From CANIGN01 sp041391385 (GTDB taxonomy: Bacteria > Bdellovibrionota > UBA2428): a stretch of 64,000 nucleotides of DNA. Shown here piece by piece: positions 1-9,001 of this stretch (its first letter is position 1; the number at the start of each line of letters is the position of its first letter). A model generated the notes under the pieces. It was not told the DNA's origin. It worked only from the letters and a program-made list of their open reading frames with translations, and made no database searches. The position numbers and the translations under genes are program-made. The stretch is from assembly GCA_041391385.1 (NCBI GenBank), contig JAWKOD010000006.1, positions 248,001 through 312,000 of the forward strand. The letters are read 5' to 3'.

Positions 1-3000
1 ACGGGTTTTCCGAATAATGCTCCCTATGAAATCGAATATTCGTGCGAGAAAAATGGAGTTGCTGCTGTTGAAGCTGAGTGTAGAGATGTACAAGAAACCA
101 CTACAGATGCTCTCTTAGCTCCAAGTGTTTGCCCTGGAGAAGGTTCCTTTACGATTCCCGCTGGAACACCCTCTGGTATTTACAATGTTTCAGTGAGAGG
201 AAAAGACCCCGATACGGGCAATCTTTCAGATCCCTATTTGTATAGTTTTGCGATTGATCGTGATGCTCCTTATGTTCCCAATACCGTAGTTATGCTGTCA
301 AAAAGCACCACTTCTTTTTCAGTTGATTTTAACTGGGTGGAGCCTTCGGGGCCGAATAAGCCCGCAAGCGGAATAAAAACGATTGAATGTTTTGTGTACA
401 CTTCTGAAACTTTACCTTCAAGTCCTGCGTGGCAGAGCTGCTCCAGTACTCAATTTTCTGCGACAGGCCTTAACCCCGATACAAACTACTGGGTTCATTT
501 TAGACTAGAGGACAAAGCTGGAAATCTAAGTTTTGATTCTCCTTCCGGAATACAATCCTTTGCTGTAAAAACGGATGAAGAAACGGGCACTACCACAGGT
601 GGAGGTACTGGACCCGGAACTCCAGGGGTTTGTTCGATAACATCTTCTTTTCCAAATGGAGTGACAAAAGACTCCGCGGTTCAAATCAATTACTCATGTC
701 CGAATGATCAACTTGTTAATAGATGTATTTTGTACGCGCCCGGGCAAACTCAAGTTGTATCGGATGGTGGAACTGAAAGCGGATTTCAAAACTGTGATGA
801 GACAGCTTTTCAGACGAATTTAAGTTTAGAAGGTGGTTATCAGTTTTGTGTTGCGGACGGCGAAACAGGTCCAGTTCGCTGCCAAGCTTTTACAAGAGAT
901 GTAACAGTTCCAACGGTTCAGATTACAAGTCATTCAATAACAGCTTCTTCGGCAGTCGTGAACTTCTCAGGACAAGATAGTGGGAGTGGAATCGCACTTT
1001 TCACTTGTGCTTTATTAAAAAGAGCGACTACTGCGAGTAGTGAGATAGTATACGATGCTCTTGGAAACGTAGTGAGTAGTATCGGGTCGGCGCTTGATAA
1101 TACAGCGGTGCCTTGTGGTGCTACAGGAGTAAATAATACTTCTATTGCATTTGATTCCTCCATCATAGAACCCGCAACTGAGTACGAGTTTTATGTTCGA
1201 TCTCACGATAATGCAGGGTTAAAGTCCGTGGCCGATAATCAAACACTTTTAAATAATTCAGATCAGATATCGTGCGCTTTGCTCAATAAGCAAAATGATG
1301 CATGGAAAAATTCGAGTACGCAGAATTATGAATACGAGTGTTCCTATGCAGACGTTGCTGGAACTAAGGAATTTAAATGTCAGGTGGAAAATGCTTCAGG
1401 TGGATTACCTCACGATTTAACCTGTACGAATCAAGCTCCACAATGTTTTGCCCCATCAAGTGGTGGAAGTGGTCTTTGTATCTACAGGGGGTCTTTTGAC
1501 ACATCCAGCCTTCCCTCCAATTTTTATAACTCAGGTGATACTCTTCGCCTAAGAATGACTGGCTCAAATAGAGCTTTATCCGGAGCTGTTATTAGTACAG
1601 ATTCAGATACAGATACGTTTAGAGTAGATACTCAAGTTCCGATCATTCCTAATATAGAAATATTTGCAAGTTCTGATGAAGTTCAACTTTCTTTTAATGC
1701 AAATGATCCCGGTGCTCCTGGTCGCGGAAGTGGCTTGAGTCCGAATTTAGGAATTCATTTGTTTGAAGTAACTAATTCAGGCGATGTTGAGTTAACCGAT
1801 TATGACGTTCAACTTCTTTGTTCGGGAAATCTAGTAGATCCTGTCAATTTTGACATTTCAAATGACTGTAGTGATTTACGTTTTGGCCCAAGAGGCTTTA
1901 ACCCTGCAAAGAACTATCGTGTTGATTTGGCTGTGTCGGATAAAGTAGGAAATAGTTCTATGGGTAGTTCTTTGGTTTTTCCAGGACCTAACCCTAACGT
2001 TGGTCCCACTTGTTCGATTGAGCTTGTAAGTGGTTTTTCTGTAAATCCTGCTCTGCCGACTTCCTCTACGAGTACAACAGCTCGAGTTGTGTGTAATAAT
2101 CCTTTCGAGGAAGAGGGGTTGGAGAGTGAGCATACGACACGAGTACAGTGTCGTATTACTTCAGTTGATAGTAATGGTAATCCAACAACAACAGCACCCT
2201 TTAACTGTGCGGGCGCAAATTTAAATCTTGTAAATAATGATCCATTAAACTGGGTCATCTCCAATGGAAGTTTTCACAATGGAGAAGTTAAATTACAAGT
2301 TCATGGTTGTGATTCAACTTATACGTATCGATGTGGGCCCGTTTCAAGTATGAGTTACTACTATGGACAAAATGTGAATGGAGCTTGGGGACCGGCAACT
2401 ACGGTGTACATGAATGGAGACGATCAAACTCAATATTCTCAAAAACTTTGTAATAGCCCAGCTCCTCAGATTGGAGGAGCGGCTTGTGTACTGGATAGCA
2501 TCGCTTGCGTAACAACTCCTTGTTATCAGTGGGAACTTGGTTCCTTGGTAAGTGGTTACACCTCTGAAATTCGTAAGTTAGGGACTTGTAGAAGTGCCGA
2601 CTACACATTTAACAATACGCTCGGTTTGTGCATATCGAATAACCCTGTCGTTAATGGTGGATGGAGTGAGTGGAGCGCTTGGCAGAGTCAGGGGTCTTGT
2701 TCTGCTACTTGTGATGGTGGGACTATTTCTCAAGTTCGATCAAGAACTTGTACAGCGCCAGCGCCTTCTAATGGAGGTGCAAGTTGTGTAGGCGAGAGCG
2801 AAGAAACTCAATCCACTACTTGTAATACTCAAAGCTGTTCTGAGCCCGGTGGAGAATGGGGCCCCGTATACGCGTCACCTTCGAATTCTGTTTATAGTGC
2901 TCGAAGACGTTGTTTGAGTGGGGTTTCTTGTGTGGACATTTCAGGTTGGGAACATTTCCGTATAAGTGGCGTTAAGTACGCACATAAGTGTGTTAACGGT

Positions 3001-4173
3001 GGTCGTGGCTTTTGGAGTTCAGGAAGTTATTCGTGTAAGCCGCCTATTGGCTATATTCCCACGGGGCAGCATTGCTCGACTCAGCATGCAGTTGTGAGTG
3101 CTTCGGCTACAGGACCCAATGCTTCTAAAACTCGTTACGAGTACTTGCGAAATAGAGGAGCTCCTATTCCTCAGTGGCGTAATCCTTATTCGTCGAATGG
3201 AAGCGGTATGAATTATGCAAATGACGGAGAAACTAGACGTACCACATGTGAAATGAATGGGTATCATTCTGTTCGGTCCTATACAGCAAGGGTTTGGGAC
3301 TCTCCCGAGGATAATGCTGTTCTGAAGTGGAACGATAATACGAAGAGATTTACTGTTATAAGAGGATCATCCTTTAATAATTGGCTCTCATCAGCTGTCT
3401 GTCGCGGGAGATTACATCCAGCATGCAGAGATGATTGGCAGTGGATCTTTAGAGATGGATCTATCAATCCCCCACCAAACTTTAGTTTTGTAAACGGAGC
3501 TTGGGGTGCGCTCATGACAGATAATTCTAAAGCAGACCATTTTGTGTATGAGTATAAACTTTGTAACAACCCTGCTCCTGCAAACGGTGGAGCGCAGTGT
3601 TCTGCTGAAAGTGGATTTAGCTTAGTGCCAAATTCAAATCCACGTAGAGAAGAACGAAAACTAAATAGCTGTGTAAGTGGTTTTGAATTGAGTGCCGGAA
3701 TCTGCGCACTGCCTGCTCAAACAACCAATCAAGTAGATGGTGGCTGGTCGGAATGGTCTTCTTGGGTCAATATTACGGCTTGTAGCAAAAGTTGTGGTGG
3801 AGGGACTCTGACTCAGAGTAGGTCTAGAACTTGTAGCAATCCAAGTCCTGCAAATGGTGGCGCAGATTGCGTAGGGAGTGCAAATGAAACTCGAAGCGCC
3901 GCGTGTAATACGCAAGCTTGCTGTAGCCCAGCCGGAACTGTTATTGGAAGTGGAGATGTTCCGGGTAATTTGAGTCATAGCGAAGTAACATGTGGCAAGA
4001 GTCCTAGCAGTACCAAGTCTTATGGTGGAAGTGCGGGAGCTCGATCACAATGTTGTAGTGGCAGCGCAAGTTATAGAAATGGGCGCAGAGCTACGAAGTG
4101 TACAGCTCACTGTAGCTGGTGTGGAAGTAACGGTGGATATGATTACGATAACTGGCAAATCGTTTGTAACTAA
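1..4173 (+). CDS. Large secreted Cys-rich protein with thrombospondin type 1 repeats (5' partial)
   Basis: The reading frame is open from base 1, so the start lies upstream; about 1390 residues are visible and the stop is at 4171-4173. The first half consists of repeated beta-sandwich-like segments of fibronectin III/Ig type (phrases such as 'ATEYEFYVRSHDNAG' and 'NYWVHFRLEDKAGN') with a Gly/Thr linker near base 600. The C-terminal third carries two canonical TSP1 domains at about 2656-2841 and 3739-3924, with the WSxWSxW core, CSxxC(G/D)GG, RSRTC and the closing CNTQxC. Each is preceded by a shorter related module (KLCNxPAP..GGAxC). The tail is Cys-rich. TSP1 domains in eukaryotes mediate adhesion and matrix binding, so an adhesive surface or secreted role is inferred. 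The signal peptide and anchor cannot be seen. The coding function is certain; the biological role is unknown. Confidence 0.85.
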   Translation, partial: TGFPNNAPYEIEYSCEKNGVAAVEAECRDVQETTTDALLAPSVCPGEGSFTIPAGTPSGIYNVSVRGKDPDTGNLSDPYLYSFAIDRDAPYVPNTVVMLSKSTTSFSVDFNWVEPSGPNKPASGIKTIECFVYTSETLPSSPAWQSCSSTQFSATGLNPDTNYWVHFRLEDKAGNLSFDSPSGIQSFAVKTDEETGTTTGGGTGPGTPGVCSITSSFPNGVTKDSAVQINYSCPNDQLVNRCILYAPGQTQVVSDGGTESGFQNCDETAFQTNLSLEGGYQFCVADGETGPVRCQAFTRDVTVPTVQITSHSITASSAVVNFSGQDSGSGIALFTCALLKRATTASSEIVYDALGNVVSSIGSALDNTAVPCGATGVNNTSIAFDSSIIEPATEYEFYVRSHDNAGLKSVADNQTLLNNSDQISCALLNKQNDAWKNSSTQNYEYECSYADVAGTKEFKCQVENASGGLPHDLTCTNQAPQCFAPSSGGSGLCIYRGSFDTSSLPSNFYNSGDTLRLRMTGSNRALSGAVISTDSDTDTFRVDTQVPIIPNIEIFASSDEVQLSFNANDPGAPGRGSGLSPNLGIHLFEVTNSGDVELTDYDVQLLCSGNLVDPVNFDISNDCSDLRFGPRGFNPAKNYRVDLAVSDKVGNSSMGSSLVFPGPNPNVGPTCSIELVSGFSVNPALPTSSTSTTARVVCNNPFEEEGLESEHTTRVQCRITSVDSNGNPTTTAPFNCAGANLNLVNNDPLNWVISNGSFHNGEVKLQVHGCDSTYTYRCGPVSSMSYYYGQNVNGAWGPATTVYMNGDDQTQYSQKLCNSPAPQIGGAACVLDSIACVTTPCYQWELGSLVSGYTSEIRKLGTCRSADYTFNNTLGLCISNNPVVNGGWSEWSAWQSQGSCSATCDGGTISQVRSRTCTAPAPSNGGASCVGESEETQSTTCNTQSCSEPGGEWGPVYASPSNSVYSARRRCLSGVSCVDISGWEHFRISGVKYAHKCVNGGRGFWSSGSYSCKPPIGYIPTGQHCSTQHAVVSASATGPNASKTRYEYLRNRGAPIPQWRNPYSSNGSGMNYANDGETRRTTCEMNGYHSVRSYTARVWDSPEDNAVLKWNDNTKRFTVIRGSSFNNWLSSAVCRGRLHPACRDDWQWIFRDGSINPPPNFSFVNGAWGALMTDNSKADHFVYEYKLCNNPAPANGGAQCSAESGFSLVPNSNPRREERKLNSCVSGFELSAGICALPAQTTNQVDGGWSEWSSWVNITACSKSCGGGTLTQSRSRTCSNPSPANGGADCVGSANETRSAACNTQACCSPAGTVIGSGDVPGNLSHSEVTCGKSPSSTKSYGGSAGARSQCCSGSASYRNGRRATKCTAHCSWCGSNGGYDYDNWQIVCN

Positions 4174-4179
4174 AATGAC

Positions 4180-4929
4180 TTAGGCCTCAGGATGCTGAGC
4201 TAAGTTTTGAGCTGAGTCTGTTTCAAAAAGTTTGAAAGTCGTTACAAAGTAACTAATGGAAGAGGGTGTTTTGCTTTTTATCGGGGACACAATTCCAAAG
4301 CGAGAGAGTAGAATTCGTTTTTCTAGGGATTTAGATTCAAAAATTTTGTGATTGTAGTTTATTTCATTGAGACGGGTCTCTTCAATCTCACGATTAAAAA
4401 GACGTACTGCTTGGTCTATAAGGAGTTCAGTTATCTTTTCGTCTCTTGTAAAGAGATCGTGCCAGGGGAAGACAATGAGATCTTCAATCGTGTAGCTAAT
4501 CGTCTCTAAAAAAGAAAAAGATCTAAATATTTGGATGCCTTCAGAGGAGTAAACCTCGATAATGTCGTCATCTGAAATTTGAGAGAACACATTGTCGAGT
4601 GGAATAAGGGCTAAGCTTTGCAAGGCTCTCCATAAGAATCTTTTAGAGTTCGTTGGAGCTTCACCCGCTTTGATCATGGCACTTATTGTTTCCACATAAA
4701 ATTGAAAGGCCAGCACAGCTTTTTGTTGAAACTCTAAAGGAAGGCTTAGGAATTGAGATTTTGTGTCGAGGTGGGAAAATACACGTATGCGAGATGGCGT
4801 CGTTGTTGTGGAAGAAGCTGGCATTTGGTTTATTAGGGCTTCGAATTTCTTTAGAAGTATTAGAAGCTTTCGCCATTCGTGATTTCCTTGGGTTGTGTCG
4901 TTTGGGCTTAGTCTTATTGGTTGATTCAT
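4180..4929 (-). CDS. Hypothetical protein, 249 aa
   Basis: Intact ORF starting at an ATG (MNQPIRLSPND) and converging with the TSP1-protein gene, whose stop is only a few bases away. The product looks soluble: no signal peptide or membrane segment, mostly helical, with a Ser/Thr/Pro-rich stretch near residues 37-47 (SSTTTTPS). A short hydrophobic-acidic segment (TIEDLIVFPWHDLF) lies near the middle. I do not recognise a family. The 140-bp gap to the divergent gene at 5070 probably carries promoters for both. Codon use resembles its neighbours and there are no signs of decay. Confidence 0.65.
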   Translation of the reverse strand: MNQPIRLSPNDTTQGNHEWRKLLILLKKFEALINQMPASSTTTTPSRIRVFSHLDTKSQFLSLPLEFQQKAVLAFQFYVETISAMIKAGEAPTNSKRFLWRALQSLALIPLDNVFSQISDDDIIEVYSSEGIQIFRSFSFLETISYTIEDLIVFPWHDLFTRDEKITELLIDQAVRLFNREIEETRLNEINYNHKIFESKSLEKRILLSRFGIVSPIKSKTPSSISYFVTTFKLFETDSAQNLAQHPEA

Positions 4930-5069
4930 TTTTTATGCCCTAAATTCTTTTTAACATTTAAAAAGCGTGGATGCATAGTGTTAAATTTATAAACTATTAT
5001 GATTTAGTTCCATCTGCGCTCATGTTTCAGAAAAGCCTTCCGAAGGATGCCTTATGAGTAGGAGTTTTT

Positions 5070-5792
5070 GTGAGAGATCTGTTTAAAGCAAATGAAATCA
5101 ACACCTTATCTGAGCTCGATCATACAGTTTTCTATGGTCCAACTTTTTCATTTTACAAGTCAGCACTCCACGAGCGTATTTTTACAGAGTGGAAGGTCTT
5201 CTGGGAATCTCATTTCCAAGAAACTAAAAGTAGTGCACAGCTCTTTAGTGATGAACTCCTGAGAACCACATATGTTTTGGTGTTGCACAAGAAAGAGTTG
5301 CCGATTGGTATTTTGTTCTCTTCTATTTGGAATTTATGGAACCCCGTTCATCAGCACAGTCGATATTTAAGTAACTATCCCGCTGAAGTTAAGTCGGAAT
5401 TTCAAGCCTTAAGATATAACAGTGTTTTAAGTTTAGAGTATCTAACGATTCGTCCTGATTGGAGATATTCCAAGTGTGCTTTACCTCTCTCTGAAGTTTT
5501 ATTGGGTTTGGGTTTGAAAATGTTTCATCAAAACGAAAATGTTGATGCAGCGATTTCAATTGCTCGAAGAGCGGTTAAAGTTCAGGATCGTATGGCAGGT
5601 TGGGGGATGCGCGAAGTGCACCATATGACCCTCCACAATAATCCTTGTACTATTACAACCTGCAATCGCCTTGAATATAAAAAAGATAATGCAGACCTGC
5701 GCATTAACTGCTTAACAAATTACTTTTTAGAGAAGCAAAAGCGAGTGGGGTTCTCGGACCTGCAAGAGGGATTCGGCCTAAAAGCCGCGTAA
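5070..5792 (+). CDS. GNAT-like acyltransferase-fold protein, 240 aa
   Basis: The start is GTG at 5070, preceded by GGAG at 5061-5064 with a five-base spacing, which supports it over the out-of-frame ATG at 5054. The central segment 'VLSLEYLTIRPDWR' followed by a helix resembles the beta4/alpha3 acetyl-CoA-binding core of GNAT or N-acyl-amino-acid-synthase-like (FeeM-type) proteins. The N-terminal part contains 'TYVLVLHKKELPIGILFSS', a typical GNAT beta-strand pair. Neither the acyl donor nor the acceptor can be read from the sequence. It lies six bases upstream of a flavoprotein gene on the same strand, so the two are probably co-transcribed and may act on the same small molecule. The fold assignment is a moderate inference. 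Confidence 0.55.
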   Translation: MRDLFKANEINTLSELDHTVFYGPTFSFYKSALHERIFTEWKVFWESHFQETKSSAQLFSDELLRTTYVLVLHKKELPIGILFSSIWNLWNPVHQHSRYLSNYPAEVKSEFQALRYNSVLSLEYLTIRPDWRYSKCALPLSEVLLGLGLKMFHQNENVDAAISIARRAVKVQDRMAGWGMREVHHMTLHNNPCTITTCNRLEYKKDNADLRINCLTNYFLEKQKRVGFSDLQEGFGLKAA

Positions 5793-5798
5793 GTTTAT

Positions 5799-7365
5799 AT
5801 GGAATTATCAGCTGTTAAAAATATTAAAAGTGAGTTGCTAAAGGTCCTGAGTTCTGTGGAAGACCTTGATTATGTTGAAAACTGTGAGGCTTTTTCAAAT
5901 CGTGTTCTTGCACGAGTGATGCCAAAAAATATGGAAGAATGTCTTCTTGTTTTGAAAATTGCGCGTGAATATCAGTGTGCTATTTATCCGGTCTCGACCG
6001 GTAAAAATTGGGGCTTTGGGGCAAGCGTGCCTACGGATCAAGATTGTATTTTGCTTAATTTAAAGAACATGAATGATATTTCTGAGTATGATCCAGATTT
6101 TGGTACCGTAAAAATTCAAGCAGGAGTGACTCAGAAACAGCTACAGCTCTTTCTCGAAGAGTTCGAAAGCCCTTATCGTATAGATGTTACTGGCTCAGGT
6201 GAAGAAACAAGTGTCTTGGGTAATGCTCTAGAGCGAGGCCTTGGTTATCAAGCTCTTAGGCATGAGCATCTTTTATCTTTAAAAGTACTACTTATTGACG
6301 GAACTGTTTTAGAGACGGGCTATGCACGTTTCCCACATTCTTCTCTTAAGAAAATGCTTGCCGTACGGGCTTGGAGCTTCGTTTAATGACATCTTTACCC
6401 AGTCGAACTTCGGAATCGTTCTTGAAGCAAACTTTAAGCTTATGAAAAAATGTGAGTATGAGTGTGCTTTTTCATTTTCAGTAAGTAGCGATGAAGAACT
6501 GCAGAAGATATCTGTTCTTATTCAGGATCTTTTTGATAATTCAATCATTACAAGTATCCCCAAGGTTTTTGATAAGCGTCGTTGTGAGACAACTTTTTGC
6601 TCTAAGTTCTATGCTTTTGCCAAGGGGCAAGGACATGCGCTTAGTAGAGAGGAGGTTAAAAAGAGCTTTGAAGATAGTTGGGGAGATAAAGCCTGGACTT
6701 TTGTTACGAGTCTTCGAGGGCCCCGTGAAGTTGTTCAGAGCAAACTTCGTTACATTGAAGAGAAACTCAATGACATGGCCACATTAAGGGTGATTGATCG
6801 ACAACTTCTTAAAGACACTCCTGTGGAAACCCTTCAAGAAAAACTTCAGATACAATTTGATCATTTAGTCTTGGATTATTTACAGGGCATTCCATCTAAC
6901 GATGCTCTTATGAGTAGCTATTGGGATCTTTGCGATTTTGATGAAACGCCAGAGCAGCCCGAGGCTAAAGACTACGCTTTTCTTTATATAACGCCTCTTT
7001 TTCCCAATAAGCCTTCGGACATTGAAGGGTATATGAGTATTTATAAAGAAGTTTGTGAGCGCTTTAGTGTCAGTCCTGCAATGACCCTCAATTTTCTTAA
7101 TCGTAATTCCATTGAGGCTGTCATTACCGTAAGTTTTGATAAAAAGAATCCGTTTATTGTTAAAAAGACTCATCATTTTAAAGACGAGCTTCTTAAGAGT
7201 TTAGCTCTTAAGGGCTACTTGCCTTATCGCTTAGACGTGGCGTCCATGTCGAAGTTTTTTGAAGAAACAATTGAGCAAACAGCGTGGGAGTCGTTTAGTT
7301 TGAAAATTAAAAAAGCCCTGGATCCAGACGAGCTGCTAGCTCCTAAAAGATATTCTTCTAGGTAA
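5799..7365 (+). CDS. FAD-linked oxidase of the VAO/4-cresol dehydrogenase type (one frameshift)
   Basis: The N-terminal half has the FAD-binding (PCMH-type) domain with 'YPVSTGKNWGFGASVP'. The C-terminal half has 'GASFNDIFTQSNFGIV', the cap/FAD contact motif of vanillyl-alcohol oxidase and p-cresol methylhydroxylase, and ends in 'ALDPDELLAPKRY'. The two halves are in different frames. Removing one A from the AAAA run at 6351-6354 joins them as ...SLKKCLPYGLGASF..., giving about 522 residues, normal for the family. An assembly error is the likely cause. The family oxidises phenols or related alcohols using FAD, sometimes covalently bound; the substrate here is unknown. It follows the GNAT-like gene with a six-base gap, suggesting an operon. 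Confidence 0.8.
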
Positions 7366-7400
7366 TTAGCTCCTTATATTTTTTTGTTGTGGTGCTGGAC

Positions 7401-8084
7401 TTAGGCACGCTTAACGACTTCGTCTACGAGTTTGCGGATGCCTTCAAAAATATCGCAAAGTGGAGCTTCGTCATACATATAAGCGGGCGTTGTGATTACG
7501 TTAAATTTGTTATCAATACAGCAAGCGTCTGCTTCTGTAACAACATGCCTATGGCCCAGCTTTTCAATTTCCGCAGAAGCCTCGGAGGGCGCACCTACGG
7601 TGAGTTCTAGAGCTTTGTTTCTAAAAGTAAGAGCAAGTATCGCGGGGGCGATGCACACAGCTCCAATGGGCTTGGAGTCTTTTGAGAAACTCTGAAGTTT
7701 TTCTTGAACGAGGGGATGGGGGGTGCCTGCGGCTCCTTTGAGGGCAAAATCGCAAAGATTCTTTGCAGCGCCAAAGCCGCCTGGAATAATAAGGGCATCG
7801 TATTGAGAGCAATCAAGTTCGCTGAGTTTTTGAACTTTCCCCCGTGCAATCCTCGCGGATTCTACGATTTGATTTCTTTGTTCTTGAACGCTTTCTCCTG
7901 TGAGGCAATTCACGACATCATATTGGGGGGCGTCGAGAGCAAAGCAGTCAACTTTCACATCATGGCGACTGAGGGCCCATAAAACTCCAACGGATTCGCG
8001 TATTTCTGAGCCGTCTTTAAAGCCACTTCCACAGAGGATTATCGCTATTTTTTTGCTTTTTTCATTCCGTATCGTGATGCTCAT
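7401..8084 (-). CDS. elbB: ElbB-like glyoxalase (DJ-1/PfpI superfamily)
   Basis: 227 aa with the class I glutamine-amidotransferase-like fold of the DJ-1/PfpI superfamily. Diagnostic segments are 'IILCGSGFKDGSEIRESV' at the N-terminus, 'DALIIPGGFGAAKNLCDFA' in the middle, and 'PIGAVCIAPAIL' carrying the nucleophilic cysteine elbow. This combination matches ElbB/ElbA (isoprenoid biosynthesis protein with amidotransferase-like domain), reported to have weak glyoxalase activity on glyoxal. The ATG start at 8084 gives a short non-conserved leader before 'KKIAIIL'. It stands alone between the flavoprotein gene (convergent) and the yceD gene (divergent; 37-bp gap). Family call is strong; the physiological role is poorly defined in any organism. 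Confidence 0.85.
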   Translation of the reverse strand: MSITIRNEKSKKIAIILCGSGFKDGSEIRESVGVLWALSRHDVKVDCFALDAPQYDVVNCLTGESVQEQRNQIVESARIARGKVQKLSELDCSQYDALIIPGGFGAAKNLCDFALKGAAGTPHPLVQEKLQSFSKDSKPIGAVCIAPAILALTFRNKALELTVGAPSEASAEIEKLGHRHVVTEADACCIDNKFNVITTPAYMYDEAPLCDIFEGIRKLVDEVVKRA

Positions 8085-8121
8085 AAGACACTCACTCTAA
8101 AATAGGATATAAATCGGCACA

Positions 8122-8760
8122 ATGAATCAAGGCAAATTGACTCTGCGCGAAGTCGGGTCCCAATCCATAGACCGTTCTTTTACGGAGAAAGATGAGTGGG
8201 TTCTTGAAGCTCTTAAGGCTGCAGCTCCTCATGAGGATCTTTGTGGCAAGACGCCTGAGGATTGGGCGGCTGGATCCCAGTTAAAGGGCGACTTGAGAGC
8301 AGAGCGTTTAGATCCTGAATACTCGGTATCGGGGCATTTTGAGGCCAAGGTGCCTCTTTTGTGCCCTCGCTGTGGTGTTGAGGGGCTAGCAAAGAGAGAC
8401 GGGAATTTTCGTTTGTTTTTGAAGCCTTTGGGGCCCAGGGAAGAGGCTGAAGAGGGAGATGATCCTGATTATATCTTTTTAGAAACGCCCTATATCGATT
8501 TAGTTCAGATTTTAAGCGAGCAAATTGTGGCCGTTGAACCTGTCGTTGAGTATCTAGATTTGGAGCTTTCTGGCGCTGAGCATGCGTGCTCGGTCCTTGA
8601 GGAAGAGCTTCAAGAAGAGTCGCTAGGTGATGAATTTCATTTGTCTTCTGGACAAAATGAAGGAAAAGCGGGAAACTCCCCTTTTGCGGCATTAGGAAAA
8701 TTAAAGGATCTTTTAAAGGATTCTTCTTTGGAGACTAAGGCCTCAAAAAAGACTAAATAA
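8122..8760 (+). CDS. yceD: YceD family protein (DUF177)
   Basis: 212 aa. The middle shows 'LLCPRCGVEG', the Cys-x2-Cys of DUF177/YceD, followed by 'PYIDLVQILSEQIVAVEP', the conserved helix that normally precedes a second Cys pair. That second pair is not evident and is replaced by an acidic Glu/Asp/Ser-rich tail. YceD proteins are encoded immediately upstream of rpmF in most bacteria and are linked to 23S rRNA accumulation. Here too it directly precedes rpmF with a 27-base gap, which supports the assignment. First gene of the yceD-rpmF-fab cluster. Confidence 0.8.
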   Translation: MNQGKLTLREVGSQSIDRSFTEKDEWVLEALKAAAPHEDLCGKTPEDWAAGSQLKGDLRAERLDPEYSVSGHFEAKVPLLCPRCGVEGLAKRDGNFRLFLKPLGPREEAEEGDDPDYIFLETPYIDLVQILSEQIVAVEPVVEYLDLELSGAEHACSVLEEELQEESLGDEFHLSSGQNEGKAGNSPFAALGKLKDLLKDSSLETKASKKTK

Positions 8761-8787
8761 TTGATTAAGGAATAGTAGGAATTTAAA

Positions 8788-8978
8788 ATGGTTGTACCTA
8801 AGAAGAAAACTTCCGATCACGTAGAAATCAGCGTCGTGCACACGACTTTTTAGTGCCTAAAGGGTTTAGCATTTGCAAAGAGACTGGCGAGGTTGTTCCT
8901 CCCCACCGTGTCAGCCCTATGGGTTGGTATAAAGGTAAAAAAGTTCTTAAAACTAAAGCTGAGTTGAAAAACTCTTAA
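8788..8978 (+). CDS. rpmF: 50S ribosomal protein L32 (one frameshift)
   Basis: The ATG at 8788 begins MVVPKKKTS, the canonical L32 start. The frame then breaks near 8815 and a second frame continues SRRNQRRAHDFLVPKGF..., the unmistakable L32 body, to a TAA at 8976-8978. One missing base around 8811-8820 explains the break, and the repaired product is about 63 residues. L32 is a large-subunit ribosomal protein, and this gene sits at its conserved position between yceD and fabH. An in-strain mutation here would be very costly, so an assembly indel is more likely. The Cys-x2-Cys zinc motif of some L32 proteins is absent; only one Cys (SICKETGEVV) is visible. Confidence 0.9.
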
Positions 8979-9001
8979 GCTTGAATTCTAAAGTTTAAGA
9001 T

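Noticed and set aside
8213..8692. Long minus-strand ORF opposite yceD
   Set aside because: It is a shadow of the real gene with no RBS or recognisable protein and a composition fitting antisense coding sequence.
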